A DNA stretch of 64,000 bases from Skermanella rosea (GTDB lineage: Bacteria > Pseudomonadota > Alphaproteobacteria > Azospirillales > Azospirillaceae), in NCBI RefSeq assembly GCF_016806835.2, contig NZ_CP086111.1, positions 4,209,471-4,273,470 on the forward strand, in the 5' to 3' direction. The stretch's first letter is position 1. Each line of letters begins with the position of its first letter. The translations under genes and the position numbers were made by a program. Shown here piece by piece: positions 8,457-18,132 of the stretch. The notes below the pieces were generated by a model. That model had not been told where the DNA came from, did not search any database, and was given only the letters and a program-made list of their open reading frames with translations.

Positions 8457-9464
8457 TCACTCCACGCTCACGCCCTGGCGGGTTCCGCCGAACAGGAAAT
8501 CGCCGGGATCGCGCTCCAGCCGGGTCGTCACCCGGCCCAGATTATTGACCAGGCCCCTCAGTTCGGCGATCAGCAGGGTGAATTCGTAAAGGCCGGTGCC
8601 GGTGAAGTCGGCGATCGGCTCGCGGTTCTCCTTGACCAGCGCCTCGGCCTCCAGCGTCGCCCGGTTGAGCGACGCCGCAAGCGTCCTCAGTTCGCCGGTC
8701 ACCCGCGAGACATCGGCCGTCACCCGGCCGGCGTCCTTGCCGACTCCCCCCAGAGTGGCACGCGCCTGGCCGAGCGTCGCGTCGGCGCCGTCCGTCAGAC
8801 GCCCGGCATGGTCGCGCAGGTCCAGGACCAGGCCGTTCACCATGCCGAGGGTGGCCCCCAGTTCCGCTACCGTCCCCTCCGCCCCGGCGGCGGCCCTGGC
8901 CAGATGGTCGGTCATGGTCCGCACATTGACGAGGATCCGGGAAACCTCGGCCTGGTTCTGCGCCGTCAGGAATCCGGTGAGCTGGCCGGACAGGCCGACC
9001 AGCCGGTTCAGCAACTCGGGGGTCGTCTCGACCAGCGCCGCGAGGGACGAGGGGCGGCTCTGGATGATCGGCAGATCGCCGTCCTCCGCCTTCAGGAGCG
9101 CGCTCTCCTGGGTGCCGCCGGAGATCTCCACATAGACGGCGCCGGACAGCCCCTCCAGGGCCAGGTAGGCGACCGCGTCCTCCTTGATGGGCGTGTTAGC
9201 CGCGACCTCGATGACGACGCGGACCCGGCCGATGTTCTTCGGGTCCAGGCGGATGTCGCGGACGGTGCCCAGCGCGATGCCGCGGTAGCGGACCGGGCTG
9301 CCCTCCTGCAGTCCCGCGACCGAACCGGTGAACAGGATCTGGTAGCGCGAGGAGCCCGCCTCCTCGAAGCCGGACTTGGCCAGCCAGACGGTGAAGGCGA
9401 ACAGGCAGCCCATCAGGAACAGCGTGAACACCCCGACCAGAAGATAGCTCGCCCGCGTCTCCAT
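8457..9464 (-). CDS. mlaD: MlaD-family MCE protein of a lipid ABC transporter
   Basis: 335 residues. One N-terminal membrane anchor (about 8-30, YLLVGVFTLFLMGCLFAFTVWLA) is followed by one MCE domain (about 40-120; GSVAGLQEGSPVRYRGIALG) and a long helical C-terminal part (about 150-330) expected to form a tunnel-like bundle. It is longer than E. coli MlaD (about 180 residues), closer to the long alphaproteobacterial MCE proteins. It should bind phospholipid in the periplasm and pass it to or from the permease. Flanked at 2 and 4 bp by the ATPase and lipoprotein genes. Confidence 0.88.
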   Translation of the reverse strand: METRASYLLVGVFTLFLMGCLFAFTVWLAKSGFEEAGSSRYQILFTGSVAGLQEGSPVRYRGIALGTVRDIRLDPKNIGRVRVVIEVAANTPIKEDAVAYLALEGLSGAVYVEISGGTQESALLKAEDGDLPIIQSRPSSLAALVETTPELLNRLVGLSGQLTGFLTAQNQAEVSRILVNVRTMTDHLARAAAGAEGTVAELGATLGMVNGLVLDLRDHAGRLTDGADATLGQARATLGGVGKDAGRVTADVSRVTGELRTLAASLNRATLEAEALVKENREPIADFTGTGLYEFTLLIAELRGLVNNLGRVTTRLERDPGDFLFGGTRQGVSVE

Positions 9465-9466
9465 CC

Positions 9467-10306
9467 TCAGGCTCCGTTCCCGGAAGGTCCAGCCCCGGCA
9501 TCCAGCGCCGCCCGGCCCCGAGGACCATGGAAATAGTCGCGGATCCAGGGGTGATCCAGCAGCCGGAGGGCATCCAGCGTATCGACCACGATCCGCCGGT
9601 CGATCAGGACGGCGATGCGGTCGCAGATCGCCCGCAGGCTGTCCAGGTCGTGGGTCACCATGAAGACGGTCAGGCCGAGGCTGCGCTGGAGGTTGCCGAT
9701 CAGCGCGTCGAACGCGGCGGCGCCGATCGGATCGAGGCCGGCGGTCGGCTCGTCCAGGAACAGGATCTCGGGATCGAGCGCCAGCGCCCGCGCCAGGCCG
9801 GCGCGCTTCCGCATGCCGCCCGACAGCTCCGAAGGGTACTTGGACCCGGCCGACGGCGGCAGGCCGGTCATGGCGATCTTGATGCGGGCGACCTCGGCGA
9901 TGGTGAGCGGGTCGAGGCCGGTGTGCTCCTTCAGGGGCACCATGATGTTCTCGGCGACGGTCATGGAGCTGAACAGCGCGCCGTCCTGGAACAGCACGCC
10001 CCAGCGTGCCTGAAGCCGGATTCGGCCGGCATCGTCCAGTCCGGCGGTGTCGTCGCCCAGCACCTCGATCCGTCCGGCGGCCGGGCGGTTCAGCCCGATG
10101 ATCGTCTTCAGCAGCACCGACTTCCCCGTTCCGGACCCGCCGACGACGCCCAGAACCTCTCCCCGGCGCACGTCCAGGTCCAGGCCGTCATGGACGGTCT
10201 GGCTGCCGAACCGGGTGACGAGGCCGCGCACCCTGATCACCGGCTGGGACGCCGGGATCACCGGCTCAGACGCCGAGATAGGAGAAGAGGATCGAGAAGA
10301 GAGCAT
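9467..10306 (-). CDS. mlaF: ATP-binding protein of Mla-type lipid ABC transporter
   Basis: 279 residues. Walker A GGSGTGKS (56-63), ABC signature SELSGGMRKRAGLARAL, Walker B EILFLDEPTAGLDP and an H-loop in MVTHDLDSL are all intact. The fold matches MlaF/Ttg2A, the cytoplasmic ATPase that powers phospholipid transport. The start overlaps the end of the permease gene by 41 bp. The first 20 residues (Ser-rich) are not part of the conserved domain, so a shorter start is possible; no closer ATG is available. Confidence 0.9.
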   Translation of the reverse strand: MLSSRSSSPISASEPVIPASQPVIRVRGLVTRFGSQTVHDGLDLDVRRGEVLGVVGGSGTGKSVLLKTIIGLNRPAAGRIEVLGDDTAGLDDAGRIRLQARWGVLFQDGALFSSMTVAENIMVPLKEHTGLDPLTIAEVARIKIAMTGLPPSAGSKYPSELSGGMRKRAGLARALALDPEILFLDEPTAGLDPIGAAAFDALIGNLQRSLGLTVFMVTHDLDSLRAICDRIAVLIDRRIVVDTLDALRLLDHPWIRDYFHGPRGRAALDAGAGPSGNGA

Positions 10307-11408
10307 CGAGCACGATCACCAGGAAGATCCCCACCACCACCGACCGGGTCGTCAAGCGGCCGACGCTTTCGGCGCTGCCGCTCACCTTCAGCCCCTCGTA
10401 GCAGCCGACCAGCGCGATCACGAAGGCGAACACCGGCGCCTTGGACAGGCCCACCATCAGGGTGGACAGGGTGATCGCGCCGTGGAGCTGCTGCACGAAC
10501 TGGCCGAAACTGATATCCAGTACGAAATAGCACATAACGGCGCCCCCCACGAGGCCGACGACGTCGGCGTAGAAGGCGAGCAGCGGCAGGGTGACCATCA
10601 GCGCCAGGGCGCGCGGCAGGACCAGCAGCTCCATCGGATCGAGCCCCAGCGTGCGCAGGGCGTCGACCTCCAGGTTGACCTTCATGGTGCCGATCTGGGC
10701 GGTGAAGGCCGACCCGGACCGGCCGGCGATGATGATGGACGTTATCAGGATGCCGATCTCGCGCAGGATCGATATCCCCAGCAGGTTGACCACGAACAGC
10801 TCGGCGCCGAACTGTCGGAGCTGGTCCGCCCCCTGGTAGGCCAGCACGACGCCGATCAGGAACGACAGCAGCCCGACGATCGGCAGGGCGTTCAAGCCGG
10901 TCTGCTCCATGTGGTGGACGAGCGCGGTCAGCCGCAGACGGCGCGGATCTACCGCGGCGCGGCCCAGCGCCGCCACCATCATGCCGAGGAAGCTCAGCAG
11001 GTTCGCCAGCTCCCGCGCCGCCTGCACCGTGGCGCGGCCGGTCCGCTCGACCATCGCCACGATCGGATGGGCCCGCGTCAGCCGCGAGGGCTCGCAGCTC
11101 CGGTCGGCCCGGTGGACGGCTTCGATCAGGGCGGCGTGCTCGGGCCGGGCGCCGGTCATCTCGACCTCGATCCCGTCGCCCTCCAATCGATCCACCAGCC
11201 GGAGCAGCAGGAGCGCTCCGACCGTGTCCACAGCGGCGAGGCCGGAGAGATCCAGGCTGAGGCGCGCGCCCGGCCGGGAGCGCACCGCCTCGATTTCGGG
11301 GGCAAGGCGGTTGGCGGTCGCGATCACCCAGGGTCCCGTCGCGGCGAGCACGCCTCCCGCATCCTCACCATCCCCGGCCCACGCCAGCCCGGCCCGATGA
11401 TCCGTCAA
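10266..11408 (-). CDS. mlaE: MlaE-family permease with N-terminal STAS domain
   Basis: 380 residues, first gene of the operon. The N-terminal third (about 20-100; [24 protein letters not shown]) is a STAS domain, which in E. coli is a separate protein (MlaB). The rest is the MlaE permease: [39 protein letters not shown], and the closing [20 protein letters not shown]. Such STAS-permease fusions are common in alphaproteobacteria. It sits in the inner membrane and works with the ATPase and MCE protein to keep outer-membrane lipid asymmetry or import lipids. It is divergent from apt. Confidence 0.9.
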   Translation of the reverse strand: MTDHRAGLAWAGDGEDAGGVLAATGPWVIATANRLAPEIEAVRSRPGARLSLDLSGLAAVDTVGALLLLRLVDRLEGDGIEVEMTGARPEHAALIEAVHRADRSCEPSRLTRAHPIVAMVERTGRATVQAARELANLLSFLGMMVAALGRAAVDPRRLRLTALVHHMEQTGLNALPIVGLLSFLIGVVLAYQGADQLRQFGAELFVVNLLGISILREIGILITSIIIAGRSGSAFTAQIGTMKVNLEVDALRTLGLDPMELLVLPRALALMVTLPLLAFYADVVGLVGGAVMCYFVLDISFGQFVQQLHGAITLSTLMVGLSKAPVFAFVIALVGCYEGLKVSGSAESVGRLTTRSVVVGIFLVIVLDALFSILFSYLGV

Positions 11409-11515
11409 GAGGGGTCTCCCGTTTGCAAGTGGGGCGCGGGGCGACTAGGATGCGGGCTCTTCAGCCTTCGACGGCGTCAGGCCCAGGGCAAGTCACGGGA
11501 ACGCGCAGGACAGCG

Positions 11516-12031
11516 ATGAGCATCAAGGACCATATCCGAAGCATCCCGGATTTTCCCAAGCCGGGCATCCTGTTCTACGATATTTCGACCCTGCTCGCCC
11601 ATGCCGATGCCTGGCAGGAAACCGTCCGCCAGCTTTCCGACGCGGTGAGGCCGCACAAGCCCGACCTGCTGGTCGGCATCGAGTCCCGGGGTTTCCTGGT
11701 CGCAGCCCCGCTGGCGCTCTCGCTCGGGCTGGGATTCGTGATGATCCGGAAGCGCGGCAAGCTGCCGGGCGACATCATCACCCACAGCTACGACCTGGAA
11801 TACGGGACCGACACCATCGAGATCCAGGCCGACGCCATCAAGCCCGGCGCCCGCGTGGTCGTGCTCGATGACCTGCTGGCGACGGGAGGGACCATGGCGG
11901 CCGCGGTCAGCCTGCTGCGCCGGATGGGTGCCGAAGTGGCCGCCGCGCAGTTCATCATCGAACTGGGCTTCCTGAACGGCGCCGCGAAGCTCGACGTGCC
12001 GGCCCAGTCGCTGGTGACCTACGAGTCCTGA
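11516..12031 (+). CDS. apt: Adenine phosphoribosyltransferase
   Basis: 171 residues from the ATG at 11516 ([20 protein letters not shown]), the usual Apt start and length; the frame is open further upstream but that part is not Apt-like. The PRPP-binding loop [14 protein letters not shown] is intact, and [15 protein letters not shown] matches the family. It makes AMP from adenine and PRPP in the cytoplasm (purine salvage). The last 13 bp overlap the end of the converging Rpn-family gene. Confidence 0.96.
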   Translation: MSIKDHIRSIPDFPKPGILFYDISTLLAHADAWQETVRQLSDAVRPHKPDLLVGIESRGFLVAAPLALSLGLGFVMIRKRGKLPGDIITHSYDLEYGTDTIEIQADAIKPGARVVVLDDLLATGGTMAAAVSLLRRMGAEVAAAQFIIELGFLNGAAKLDVPAQSLVTYES

Positions 12032-12999
12032 CGCCGTTCCTCGTCCGCGAAGACGTCTTCGGGCGACGCCGCGGTCAGCGAACGCCTCAGAAGCGTGTCG
12101 AGCCGATCGGGCGAGGCCTGGAGCAGGCGGGCCTCGACCTCGGGCGGCACAAGGCCGAACCGAGTCTCCAGGGCCAGCCGGATGCTCTCCAGCTTTCCTT
12201 CCGCCCGGCCTTCCGCCTTGCCGCCGACCCATCCCTCGGCGCGACCCTCGTCCAGCCATTGCTGTGCAGCGAGCGATACCATGTCCTTCTCCCGGTTCGG
12301 CCTGACCCTGCCGTTCACCGTCCGCATCATGTCGACGGAGATCCGCGGGTACATCTCGAGCATATAGTACAGCACTTTCTGCGCCAGGGGCGAGCCGTCG
12401 CGCAGGCCCGACAGCACCGCCTCCAGCAGCATTTCCGGATCGGGCTGGCGGTAGACGTATTTCAGCGGCAGGAGCGCCGCCCGGACCTCCGGGTCGGAGG
12501 ACAGCTGGTCGTCGGGAATGGGGACGATGTTGCAGACGACGTAGCGGAAGTCACGCAGCAGGTCGCGCAGGCCCTCGTCGGCACCGATGAGGTCGATGAC
12601 GGAGGTCGGCACCGTCCACGGTCCCCGCCCATGATAGAACACCAGCGGGATGACCGGGGGCAGCCGGCGCATCCTGGAGGCGTCGTCGCCGACGAAGCTC
12701 TCCCAGATGTCGACCAGGTAGCCCAGCACCTGGAGCGGGGTCCGAGGATCGGGGTGGCTCTTGTGCTCCAGCAGCACGTAGATCAGCAGGGTGCCGCCGT
12801 CGCGCAGGCGGACCGAGAAAAGCCGGTCGACCCAGCTGGGCGTCAGCGTCCGGTCGACGAAGCTGCCGTCCAGCGGCACCGGCGGTTCGTCGCCCAGGCG
12901 GGCGGCGATATCGGCCGGCAGGTAGTCGCGGATCAGGATGCCGGCCCGGACCGGATCGTCCAGCAGGGCCCGGAACAGAAGGTCGTGCTGCTGGCCCAT
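12019..12999 (-). CDS. Rpn-family PD-(D/E)XK nuclease/transposase-like protein
   Basis: 326 residues. The N-terminus [20 protein letters not shown] and the core [21 protein letters not shown] match the Rpn (YhgA-like, PDDEXK_2) family, related to E. coli RpnA, a DNA endonuclease that promotes RecA-independent recombination. The E-x-K of the active site is visible in LEHKS. The C-terminus has a short repeat rich in Gly-Lys-Ala-Glu-Gly (about 255-275), often seen in this family. No partner gene or inverted repeats flank it, so it is a single gene rather than a recognisable mobile element. Confidence 0.85.
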   Translation of the reverse strand: MGQQHDLLFRALLDDPVRAGILIRDYLPADIAARLGDEPPVPLDGSFVDRTLTPSWVDRLFSVRLRDGGTLLIYVLLEHKSHPDPRTPLQVLGYLVDIWESFVGDDASRMRRLPPVIPLVFYHGRGPWTVPTSVIDLIGADEGLRDLLRDFRYVVCNIVPIPDDQLSSDPEVRAALLPLKYVYRQPDPEMLLEAVLSGLRDGSPLAQKVLYYMLEMYPRISVDMMRTVNGRVRPNREKDMVSLAAQQWLDEGRAEGWVGGKAEGRAEGKLESIRLALETRFGLVPPEVEARLLQASPDRLDTLLRRSLTAASPEDVFADEERRQDS

Positions 13000-13105
13000 C
13001 GGGAGGCGACCGTCCGCATGCGGTGGAATGACGGGAGCACAAGAACCCGGCGCCCCATTTCCGGCAATGCGGCATCTCGCCCCGACGTCCGGCTCGGGCC
13101 GTTCC

Positions 13106-14326
13106 CTACAGCGCCGCCGCGGCCCGTTTCGCCGCGGCCAGCAGCATTGCGTCCTCGCCCCGGCGGGCGACCAGGGAGAGGCCGACCGGGCAGCCGTCGA
13201 CCTCGGCCGCCGGGATGCTGACCTGGGGAAGGCGCGCCAATCCGGCGATGCAGGTCATGCTGATGACGCGGGCACGGAACTGGTCCAGGTCGGCCTGCGG
13301 TGTGTCCCTCAGCGGCGCCACGGTGGGCGAGGTCGGCATCAGCAGCAGGTCGCCGGTGCCGAGCAGGCTGTCCATCTGCTCGGTCACGCGGCGCCGGAAA
13401 TTGTCGGCCTTCGCCGCCGCCTCCCCGGTGACGGTGGACGCGGCCTTGAACCGCTCCGCCACTCCCGGCCCGAAATGCGGCCTGTGCCCGGTGATCCAGG
13501 CGCCGTGGGTGCTCCAGACCTCGTGCATCTGGAGTGTCCTGAAAGCGTCCAGCCAGCCGTCGGCCAGGCCCTTGCGGCTGAGGGTGACGTCGCGCGGCGA
13601 TCCCAGCGCCGCGGTCACCGCGTCAATCGCGGGCCCGAGCGCCTGCCGCACCGGGCCGTCGGTGAGCGCGAAGGCGTCCTCGACAAGCAGGATGTTGCGC
13701 GACCGGACGCCTTCTTCGCGCAGTCCCAGCAGCACCTGCCCGAGCCGTTCCAGCAGGTCGGCATCCGGCGCGAACCAGCCGACCGTGTCGAAGCTGGGCG
13801 CCAGGGGCGTCACGCCGTCCAGCGCGATGCGGCCATGGGTCGGGCGGAAGCCGTAGATGCCGCAGAAAGAGGCCGGAACCCTGACGGACCCTCCCGTGTC
13901 GGTGCCGAGCGCCAGCGGAACGGCGCCGCCCGCGACCGCGGAGGCCGATCCGCTGGAGGAGCCGCCGGGGATGCGTTGCGGAGCCCTGGGGTTCAGCGGC
14001 GTGCCGTAATGGGCGTTCTCGCCGTTGATGCTGAAGGCCAGCTCGTCGGTGACGGTCTTGCCCACCAGCCGTGCGCCGGCGTCGAGCACCGCCTGCACCG
14101 CGGGCGCGGTCCGTGCCGGCACGGGATGGGAAGCGAGCCAGGTGGGATTGCCGGCGCAGGTCGCGTGGCCGGCGACGTCATAGAGATCCTTGGCCGCGAA
14201 AGTCAGCCCGGCCAGGGGACCCTCCGCGGTGCCGGCGATGTCCAGATCGACATGGCGGCAGAAGGCTCCGAGCTTCTCCCAGGCTGGCCGTCCCCAATCG
14301 GCAGATCCCATTTCTTCCCGACCCAT
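13106..14326 (-). CDS. Amidase-signature family hydrolase
   Basis: 406 residues. The Ser-cisSer-Lys triad of amidase-signature enzymes is complete: K46 in FAAKDLYD, S123 in PGGSSSGSAS and S147 in GTDTGGSVRV. The spacing of 24 residues between the two serines is the family norm. It hydrolyses an amide bond; the substrate cannot be read from sequence. The gene is divergent from an isochorismatase-like cysteine hydrolase, and the three genes beyond it are also hydrolase or reductase genes, which suggests a small catabolic cluster for a nitrogen-containing compound. Confidence 0.9.
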   Translation of the reverse strand: MGREEMGSADWGRPAWEKLGAFCRHVDLDIAGTAEGPLAGLTFAAKDLYDVAGHATCAGNPTWLASHPVPARTAPAVQAVLDAGARLVGKTVTDELAFSINGENAHYGTPLNPRAPQRIPGGSSSGSASAVAGGAVPLALGTDTGGSVRVPASFCGIYGFRPTHGRIALDGVTPLAPSFDTVGWFAPDADLLERLGQVLLGLREEGVRSRNILLVEDAFALTDGPVRQALGPAIDAVTAALGSPRDVTLSRKGLADGWLDAFRTLQMHEVWSTHGAWITGHRPHFGPGVAERFKAASTVTGEAAAKADNFRRRVTEQMDSLLGTGDLLLMPTSPTVAPLRDTPQADLDQFRARVISMTCIAGLARLPQVSIPAAEVDGCPVGLSLVARRGEDAMLLAAAKRAAAAL

Positions 14327-14542
14327 CTTCCGCCTATGACACCTTTCATACGATAGCCCGCTTCACCCGCGCATCAAGCCCATAAGACGGGCAAGGGCCC
14401 GCACAAATCCTGTGCAGGAGAGCGCCCTCCGGCGCGGCAGCCATGGCCCTGCGCCGGTACGTCCGGCTCCGCTCCCTTTGGCACGGCATATGCGACTCGG
14501 GGCTACCACGGCGACCCGCGACATGGGAGGAAGAACTTGACG

Positions 14543-15328
14543 ATGACTCCGCTCGGCTCCGCACCGGCCAACCGGTGGCGCGTATCCAGGGAAACCGTCG
14601 ACATGGTTCGGCCACCGGCGACGCCGCGCCCGCTCGCCGCTAGGGCCGAGCCGCAGAACCTGGTGATCGACCTGGCGCGGACCGCCATCGTCGTGATCGA
14701 CATGCAGAACGACTTCTGCTCGCCCCAGGGCTGGCTCGCCCAAGTCGGGGTGGACGTCACGCCCGCCCGCACGCCGATCGCCCCGCTCGCCGCGCTGCTG
14801 CCCTGGCTGCGGTCGGAGGGGGTGCCGGTGCTGTGGGTGAACTGGGGCAACCGGCCGGACCGGATGAACCTGAGCCCGTCGCTGCTCCATGCCTGCGACC
14901 CGACCGGCGAAGGCCCGGGGCTGGGCCATCCCCTGCCCGGTCCCGCCGGCCCCGCCGCCGGAGCGAAGGTGCTGGAACGCGACAGCTGGCCCGCGGCGAT
15001 CGTCGACGGGCTGCAGGTGGCGCCGACCGACATCCATGTGGCGAAATACCGGATGAGCGGCTTCTGGGATACCGAACTGGACAGCATCCTGCGCAATCTC
15101 CGCATCACGACGCTGCTGTTCGCCGGCGTCAACCTGGACCAGTGCGTGATGTGCACGCTGCAGGACGCCAATTTCCTGGGCTACGATTGCATCCTGGTCA
15201 ACGACTGCTGCGCCACCACGTCGCCGAGCTATTGCCTCGAAGCAACGCTGTACAATGTCAAGCAGTGCTTCGGCTTCGTGACGAACTCCGACCACCTGCT
15301 GAACGGCCTGAAGGACCGAGCGACATGA
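14543..15328 (+). CDS. Isochorismatase-like cysteine hydrolase
   Basis: 261 residues from the ATG at 14543. The catalytic triad is complete: D53 in VVIDMQNDF, K168 in HVAKYRMSGF and C201 in GVNLDQCVMC. The long N-terminal part and the C-x2-C pattern recall ureidoacrylate (RutB), biuret or N-carbamoyl amidohydrolases. A TTG six bases upstream (14537) sits closer to the GGGAGGA ribosome-binding site at 14525 and may be the real start. Together with the divergent amidase it points to breakdown of an amide or ureide. Substrate not known. Confidence 0.87.
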   Translation: MTPLGSAPANRWRVSRETVDMVRPPATPRPLAARAEPQNLVIDLARTAIVVIDMQNDFCSPQGWLAQVGVDVTPARTPIAPLAALLPWLRSEGVPVLWVNWGNRPDRMNLSPSLLHACDPTGEGPGLGHPLPGPAGPAAGAKVLERDSWPAAIVDGLQVAPTDIHVAKYRMSGFWDTELDSILRNLRITTLLFAGVNLDQCVMCTLQDANFLGYDCILVNDCCATTSPSYCLEATLYNVKQCFGFVTNSDHLLNGLKDRAT

Positions 15329-15386
15329 ACCCCATGGTCAAGACCGTCGCCGACGACAGGGCCAACCCGCCGGGGCAACGGTCGCC

Positions 15387-17057
15387 GTGACCTCGGCTCG
15401 GGCCGCCCAGGACCTCACGACGCCGCCGCTGCCGGTACGGCGGCCCCGCACCGTTTCCATGACCACGCGCGACGGGGTCCGGCTCGACGCCGACATCCAC
15501 GAACCCGACGCCGCCGGTCCCTTCCCCGTGTTGTTGATGCGGCAGCCCTACGGCAGGGCGATCGCCTCGACGGTCGTCTACGCGCATCCCGCCTGGTACG
15601 CGGCGCACGGCTATATCGTGGTGATCCAGGATGTCCGGGGCTGTGGCACATCGGAGGGTGACTTCCGGCTGTTCGAGCACGAGGCGGAGGACGGCGCCGA
15701 CGCGGTCGCCTGGGCCGCGGGACTGCCGGGGTCGACCGGGGCCGTCGGCATGTACGGCTTCTCCTACCAGGGGAATGCGCAGCTGCTGGCCCTGGCCGGC
15801 GGCTCCCCGGCGCTGAAGGCGCTGTGCCCGGCAATGGTCGGCTGGGACATGCATGGCGACTGGGCCTACGAGGGCGGTGCCTTCCGGTTGGCCGACAACC
15901 TGGCCTGGGGAATCCAGATGGCTGCCGAAGCCGCCCGGCGCCGCCACGACTTCATCGCCCACCAGGCGCTCTATGCCGCCTCTCGCAATCTGCCGCTGGA
16001 CGAGGAGTTGCCGACCCATCCGCGGGTGCTGCGGGGCTATGCCCGCTACACCCACTACGACGACTGGCTGGGCAATCCCCTGCCCTGCGCCTACTGGGAC
16101 GCAATTTCGCCGCGCACCGCGCTGGAGGGCAGGCAGGTGGACGTGCCGATGCTCCATATCGGCGGCTGGTTCGACCAGATGCTGACCGGCACGCTGGCGG
16201 CCTTCCGGGAAATCAGCGCCCGGACGGAGGCGCCGCAACGCCTCATCGTCGGCCCCTGGTGCCATCTGCCCTGGGGGCGCCGGGCCGGCACGGTCGATTT
16301 CGGTCCGGAGGCGGCGCGCTCGATCGACCGGGAGCAGCTCACCTGGTTCGACCGGTTCCTCAAAGGGGCTGCTGCGTCGGAAGCCCCCGCGGTCGAGCTG
16401 TTCGATCTGTGCGCCGGGTGTTGGCGCAGCTTCGACGCCGTTCCGGATCCGGAGCCGTCCCCGATCCACATCTCCAGCACGGGCCTGGCGGCCGCCACGA
16501 CCGAGGACGGCATCCTGGCCGAACGGCCCGGCATTCCCGCGACGGACCGGATCGTTCACGATCCCTGGCGGCCGGTGCAGACCGTCGGCGGCCACGCCTC
16601 CGGCCTCGGCGGCATGCGCGACCGTGCCGACGTGGACCAGCGGGCCGACGTCGCCTGCTATACCTCCGAACCGCTGTCGGCGCCGGTGCTGCTGGCCGGG
16701 ACGGTCGTCCTTGAACTGACGGTGGAGGCCGACGCGCCCAGCTTCGACGTTTCCGCCGTGCTGTCCGAGGTGGAGCCCGACGGGCGCGCGCTGAACCTGA
16801 CGCAGGGCCATGCCCGGGTCGAGGAAGGTGCTCCGACCCGGCCGCTGCGGATCCCCATGCGGGCGCTGTGCGCCACGGTGCCGGCCGGCAGCCGGCTGCG
16901 CCTCAGCCTCGCCGGCGCCTGCTTCCCCGCGTTTCCGGTCAATCCCGGCACCGGGGCGGAGCCGGCCGAAACCCGGCTGGTCGATTGCCGGACGATCACG
17001 CTGGCCTTCCATGCCGCTGGAACCCGCCTGCTCGTTCCGCTAATCAGGCCGGCATGA
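15387..17057 (+). CDS. CocE/NonD (X-Pro dipeptidyl-peptidase S15) family hydrolase
   Basis: 556 residues, GTG start at 15387. The alpha/beta-hydrolase domain begins at TRDGVRLDADIHEP; the nucleophile S126 lies in GMYGFSYQGN. A helical cap follows (about 180-300), then the C-terminal jelly-roll domain (about 320-550, LLAGTVVLELTVEADAPSFD). This is the layout of cocaine esterase and glutaryl-7-ACA acylase relatives, which act on bulky esters or amides. The real substrate is unknown. The gene overlaps the following reductase gene by 4 bp (ATGA), so they are translated together. Confidence 0.9.
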   Translation: MTSARAAQDLTTPPLPVRRPRTVSMTTRDGVRLDADIHEPDAAGPFPVLLMRQPYGRAIASTVVYAHPAWYAAHGYIVVIQDVRGCGTSEGDFRLFEHEAEDGADAVAWAAGLPGSTGAVGMYGFSYQGNAQLLALAGGSPALKALCPAMVGWDMHGDWAYEGGAFRLADNLAWGIQMAAEAARRRHDFIAHQALYAASRNLPLDEELPTHPRVLRGYARYTHYDDWLGNPLPCAYWDAISPRTALEGRQVDVPMLHIGGWFDQMLTGTLAAFREISARTEAPQRLIVGPWCHLPWGRRAGTVDFGPEAARSIDREQLTWFDRFLKGAAASEAPAVELFDLCAGCWRSFDAVPDPEPSPIHISSTGLAAATTEDGILAERPGIPATDRIVHDPWRPVQTVGGHASGLGGMRDRADVDQRADVACYTSEPLSAPVLLAGTVVLELTVEADAPSFDVSAVLSEVEPDGRALNLTQGHARVEEGAPTRPLRIPMRALCATVPAGSRLRLSLAGACFPAFPVNPGTGAEPAETRLVDCRTITLAFHAAGTRLLVPLIRPA

Positions 17058-17644
17058 AAATCAACGTCATCTATGCCCACCCTTCCGACGGCAGCTTCAA
17101 CGCCGCGATCCACCGCACCGTGGTCGATACCCTGGCCAGGGCCGGCCACGAGGTCCGCGACTTCGACCTCTATGCCCGCGGGTTCGAGCCCCGGCTGAGC
17201 GCCGCCGAACATGGAGCCCACTACGCTCAAGGCGAGAACGAGGCGCCGGTCCAGGAATATGTCGACGCCCTGCGCTGGGCCGAGGCGCTGGTCTTCGTCT
17301 TTCCGACCTGGTGGTACGGCGTGCCGGCGATTCTGAAGGGCTACCTGGACCGCGTCTGGCTTCCGGGCGTGGCCTTCCACCTGCCGGCGGACGGCGGGCG
17401 GATCCAGCCCGGTCTGACCAATATCCGGAAGCTCGCGGTGGTGACCACCCACGGAGCGCCGTGGTGGTTCATGAAGCTCTGGATGCGGGAGCCGGGCAAG
17501 GCGGTATTCATGCGCGGACTGAAGCCGCTGCTGGCGCGCGGCTGCCGGACCGTCCACATGGCCCACCCGTCGATGGACAAATCGACCCCGGACAGCCGGG
17601 GCCGGTTCCTGCGCAAGGTGGAGAAGACCTTTTCAGGCTTCTGA
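17054..17644 (+). CDS. NAD(P)H-dependent FMN quinone reductase (flavodoxin-2 family)
   Basis: 196 residues from the ATG at 17054, which overlaps the stop of the CocE-type hydrolase. The N-terminus INVIYAHPSDGSFNAAIH is the flavin-phosphate-binding start of NQO1/MdaB-like enzymes, and VFVFPTWWYGVPAILKGYLD is their signature. These enzymes reduce quinones or azo/nitro compounds by two electrons in the cytoplasm. In this cluster it may detoxify or process a product of the hydrolases; that link is inference from the overlap. Confidence 0.9.
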   Translation: MKINVIYAHPSDGSFNAAIHRTVVDTLARAGHEVRDFDLYARGFEPRLSAAEHGAHYAQGENEAPVQEYVDALRWAEALVFVFPTWWYGVPAILKGYLDRVWLPGVAFHLPADGGRIQPGLTNIRKLAVVTTHGAPWWFMKLWMREPGKAVFMRGLKPLLARGCRTVHMAHPSMDKSTPDSRGRFLRKVEKTFSGF

Positions 17645-17751
17645 TCTATCGCTCAGGACGAGGCCGACAAATTCGACACATTCGGATTGAAAATTTTCAT
17701 AAAGGGCCAGTAAATTCGAATTTCGGTCCACTCGGTTCAAGCGGTGTCCCA

Positions 17752-18126
17752 ATGCAGATCCTGATCGCCGAGGACAACATCATCAATCAGAAGTTGGTGG
17801 ACCTGATCTGCCGGAAAGCCGGCTACCAGACCCGCATCGTCCCGGACGGCGAAGCGGCGGTCGAGGCGATGAAGGACGGCGGCATCCAGCTGGTCCTGAT
17901 GGACGTGATGATGCCCCGGATGGACGGCATCCAGGCGACGCGCCTGATACGGGCCATGCCGGGCGATACCGGCCGGATCCCCATCGTCGCGGTCACCGCC
18001 CATACCGACGGCGACAACCGGGAGGCCTGCCAGTCCGCCGGGATGGATGCCTTCGTCGGCAAGCCGGTGCGCCCGGCGGAACTGCTGACCGTCATGGCCG
18101 ATCTGCTGACCCGGGGATCGGCCTGA
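17752..18126 (+). CDS. Stand-alone response-regulator receiver protein
   Basis: 124 residues from the ATG at 17752 (MQILIAEDNIINQKLVDL), a single receiver domain with no output domain. Key residues are present: E7 and D8, phospho-acceptor D51 in VLMDVMMPRMDG, T82 and K104 in VGKPVRP. It resembles receiver domains of hybrid kinases and single-domain regulators of the DivK/CpdR kind, but the N-terminal sequence is closer to hybrid-kinase receivers. No kinase is nearby. The 107-bp upstream gap is relatively AT-rich and likely holds its own promoter. Confidence 0.92.
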   Translation: MQILIAEDNIINQKLVDLICRKAGYQTRIVPDGEAAVEAMKDGGIQLVLMDVMMPRMDGIQATRLIRAMPGDTGRIPIVAVTAHTDGDNREACQSAGMDAFVGKPVRPAELLTVMADLLTRGSA

Positions 18127-18132
18127 GGGCCG

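Noticed and set aside
12019-12999. Rpn-family gene as part of a transposon
   Set aside because: No terminal repeats, target duplication or second transposase gene can be seen around it; it is treated as a single nuclease gene.
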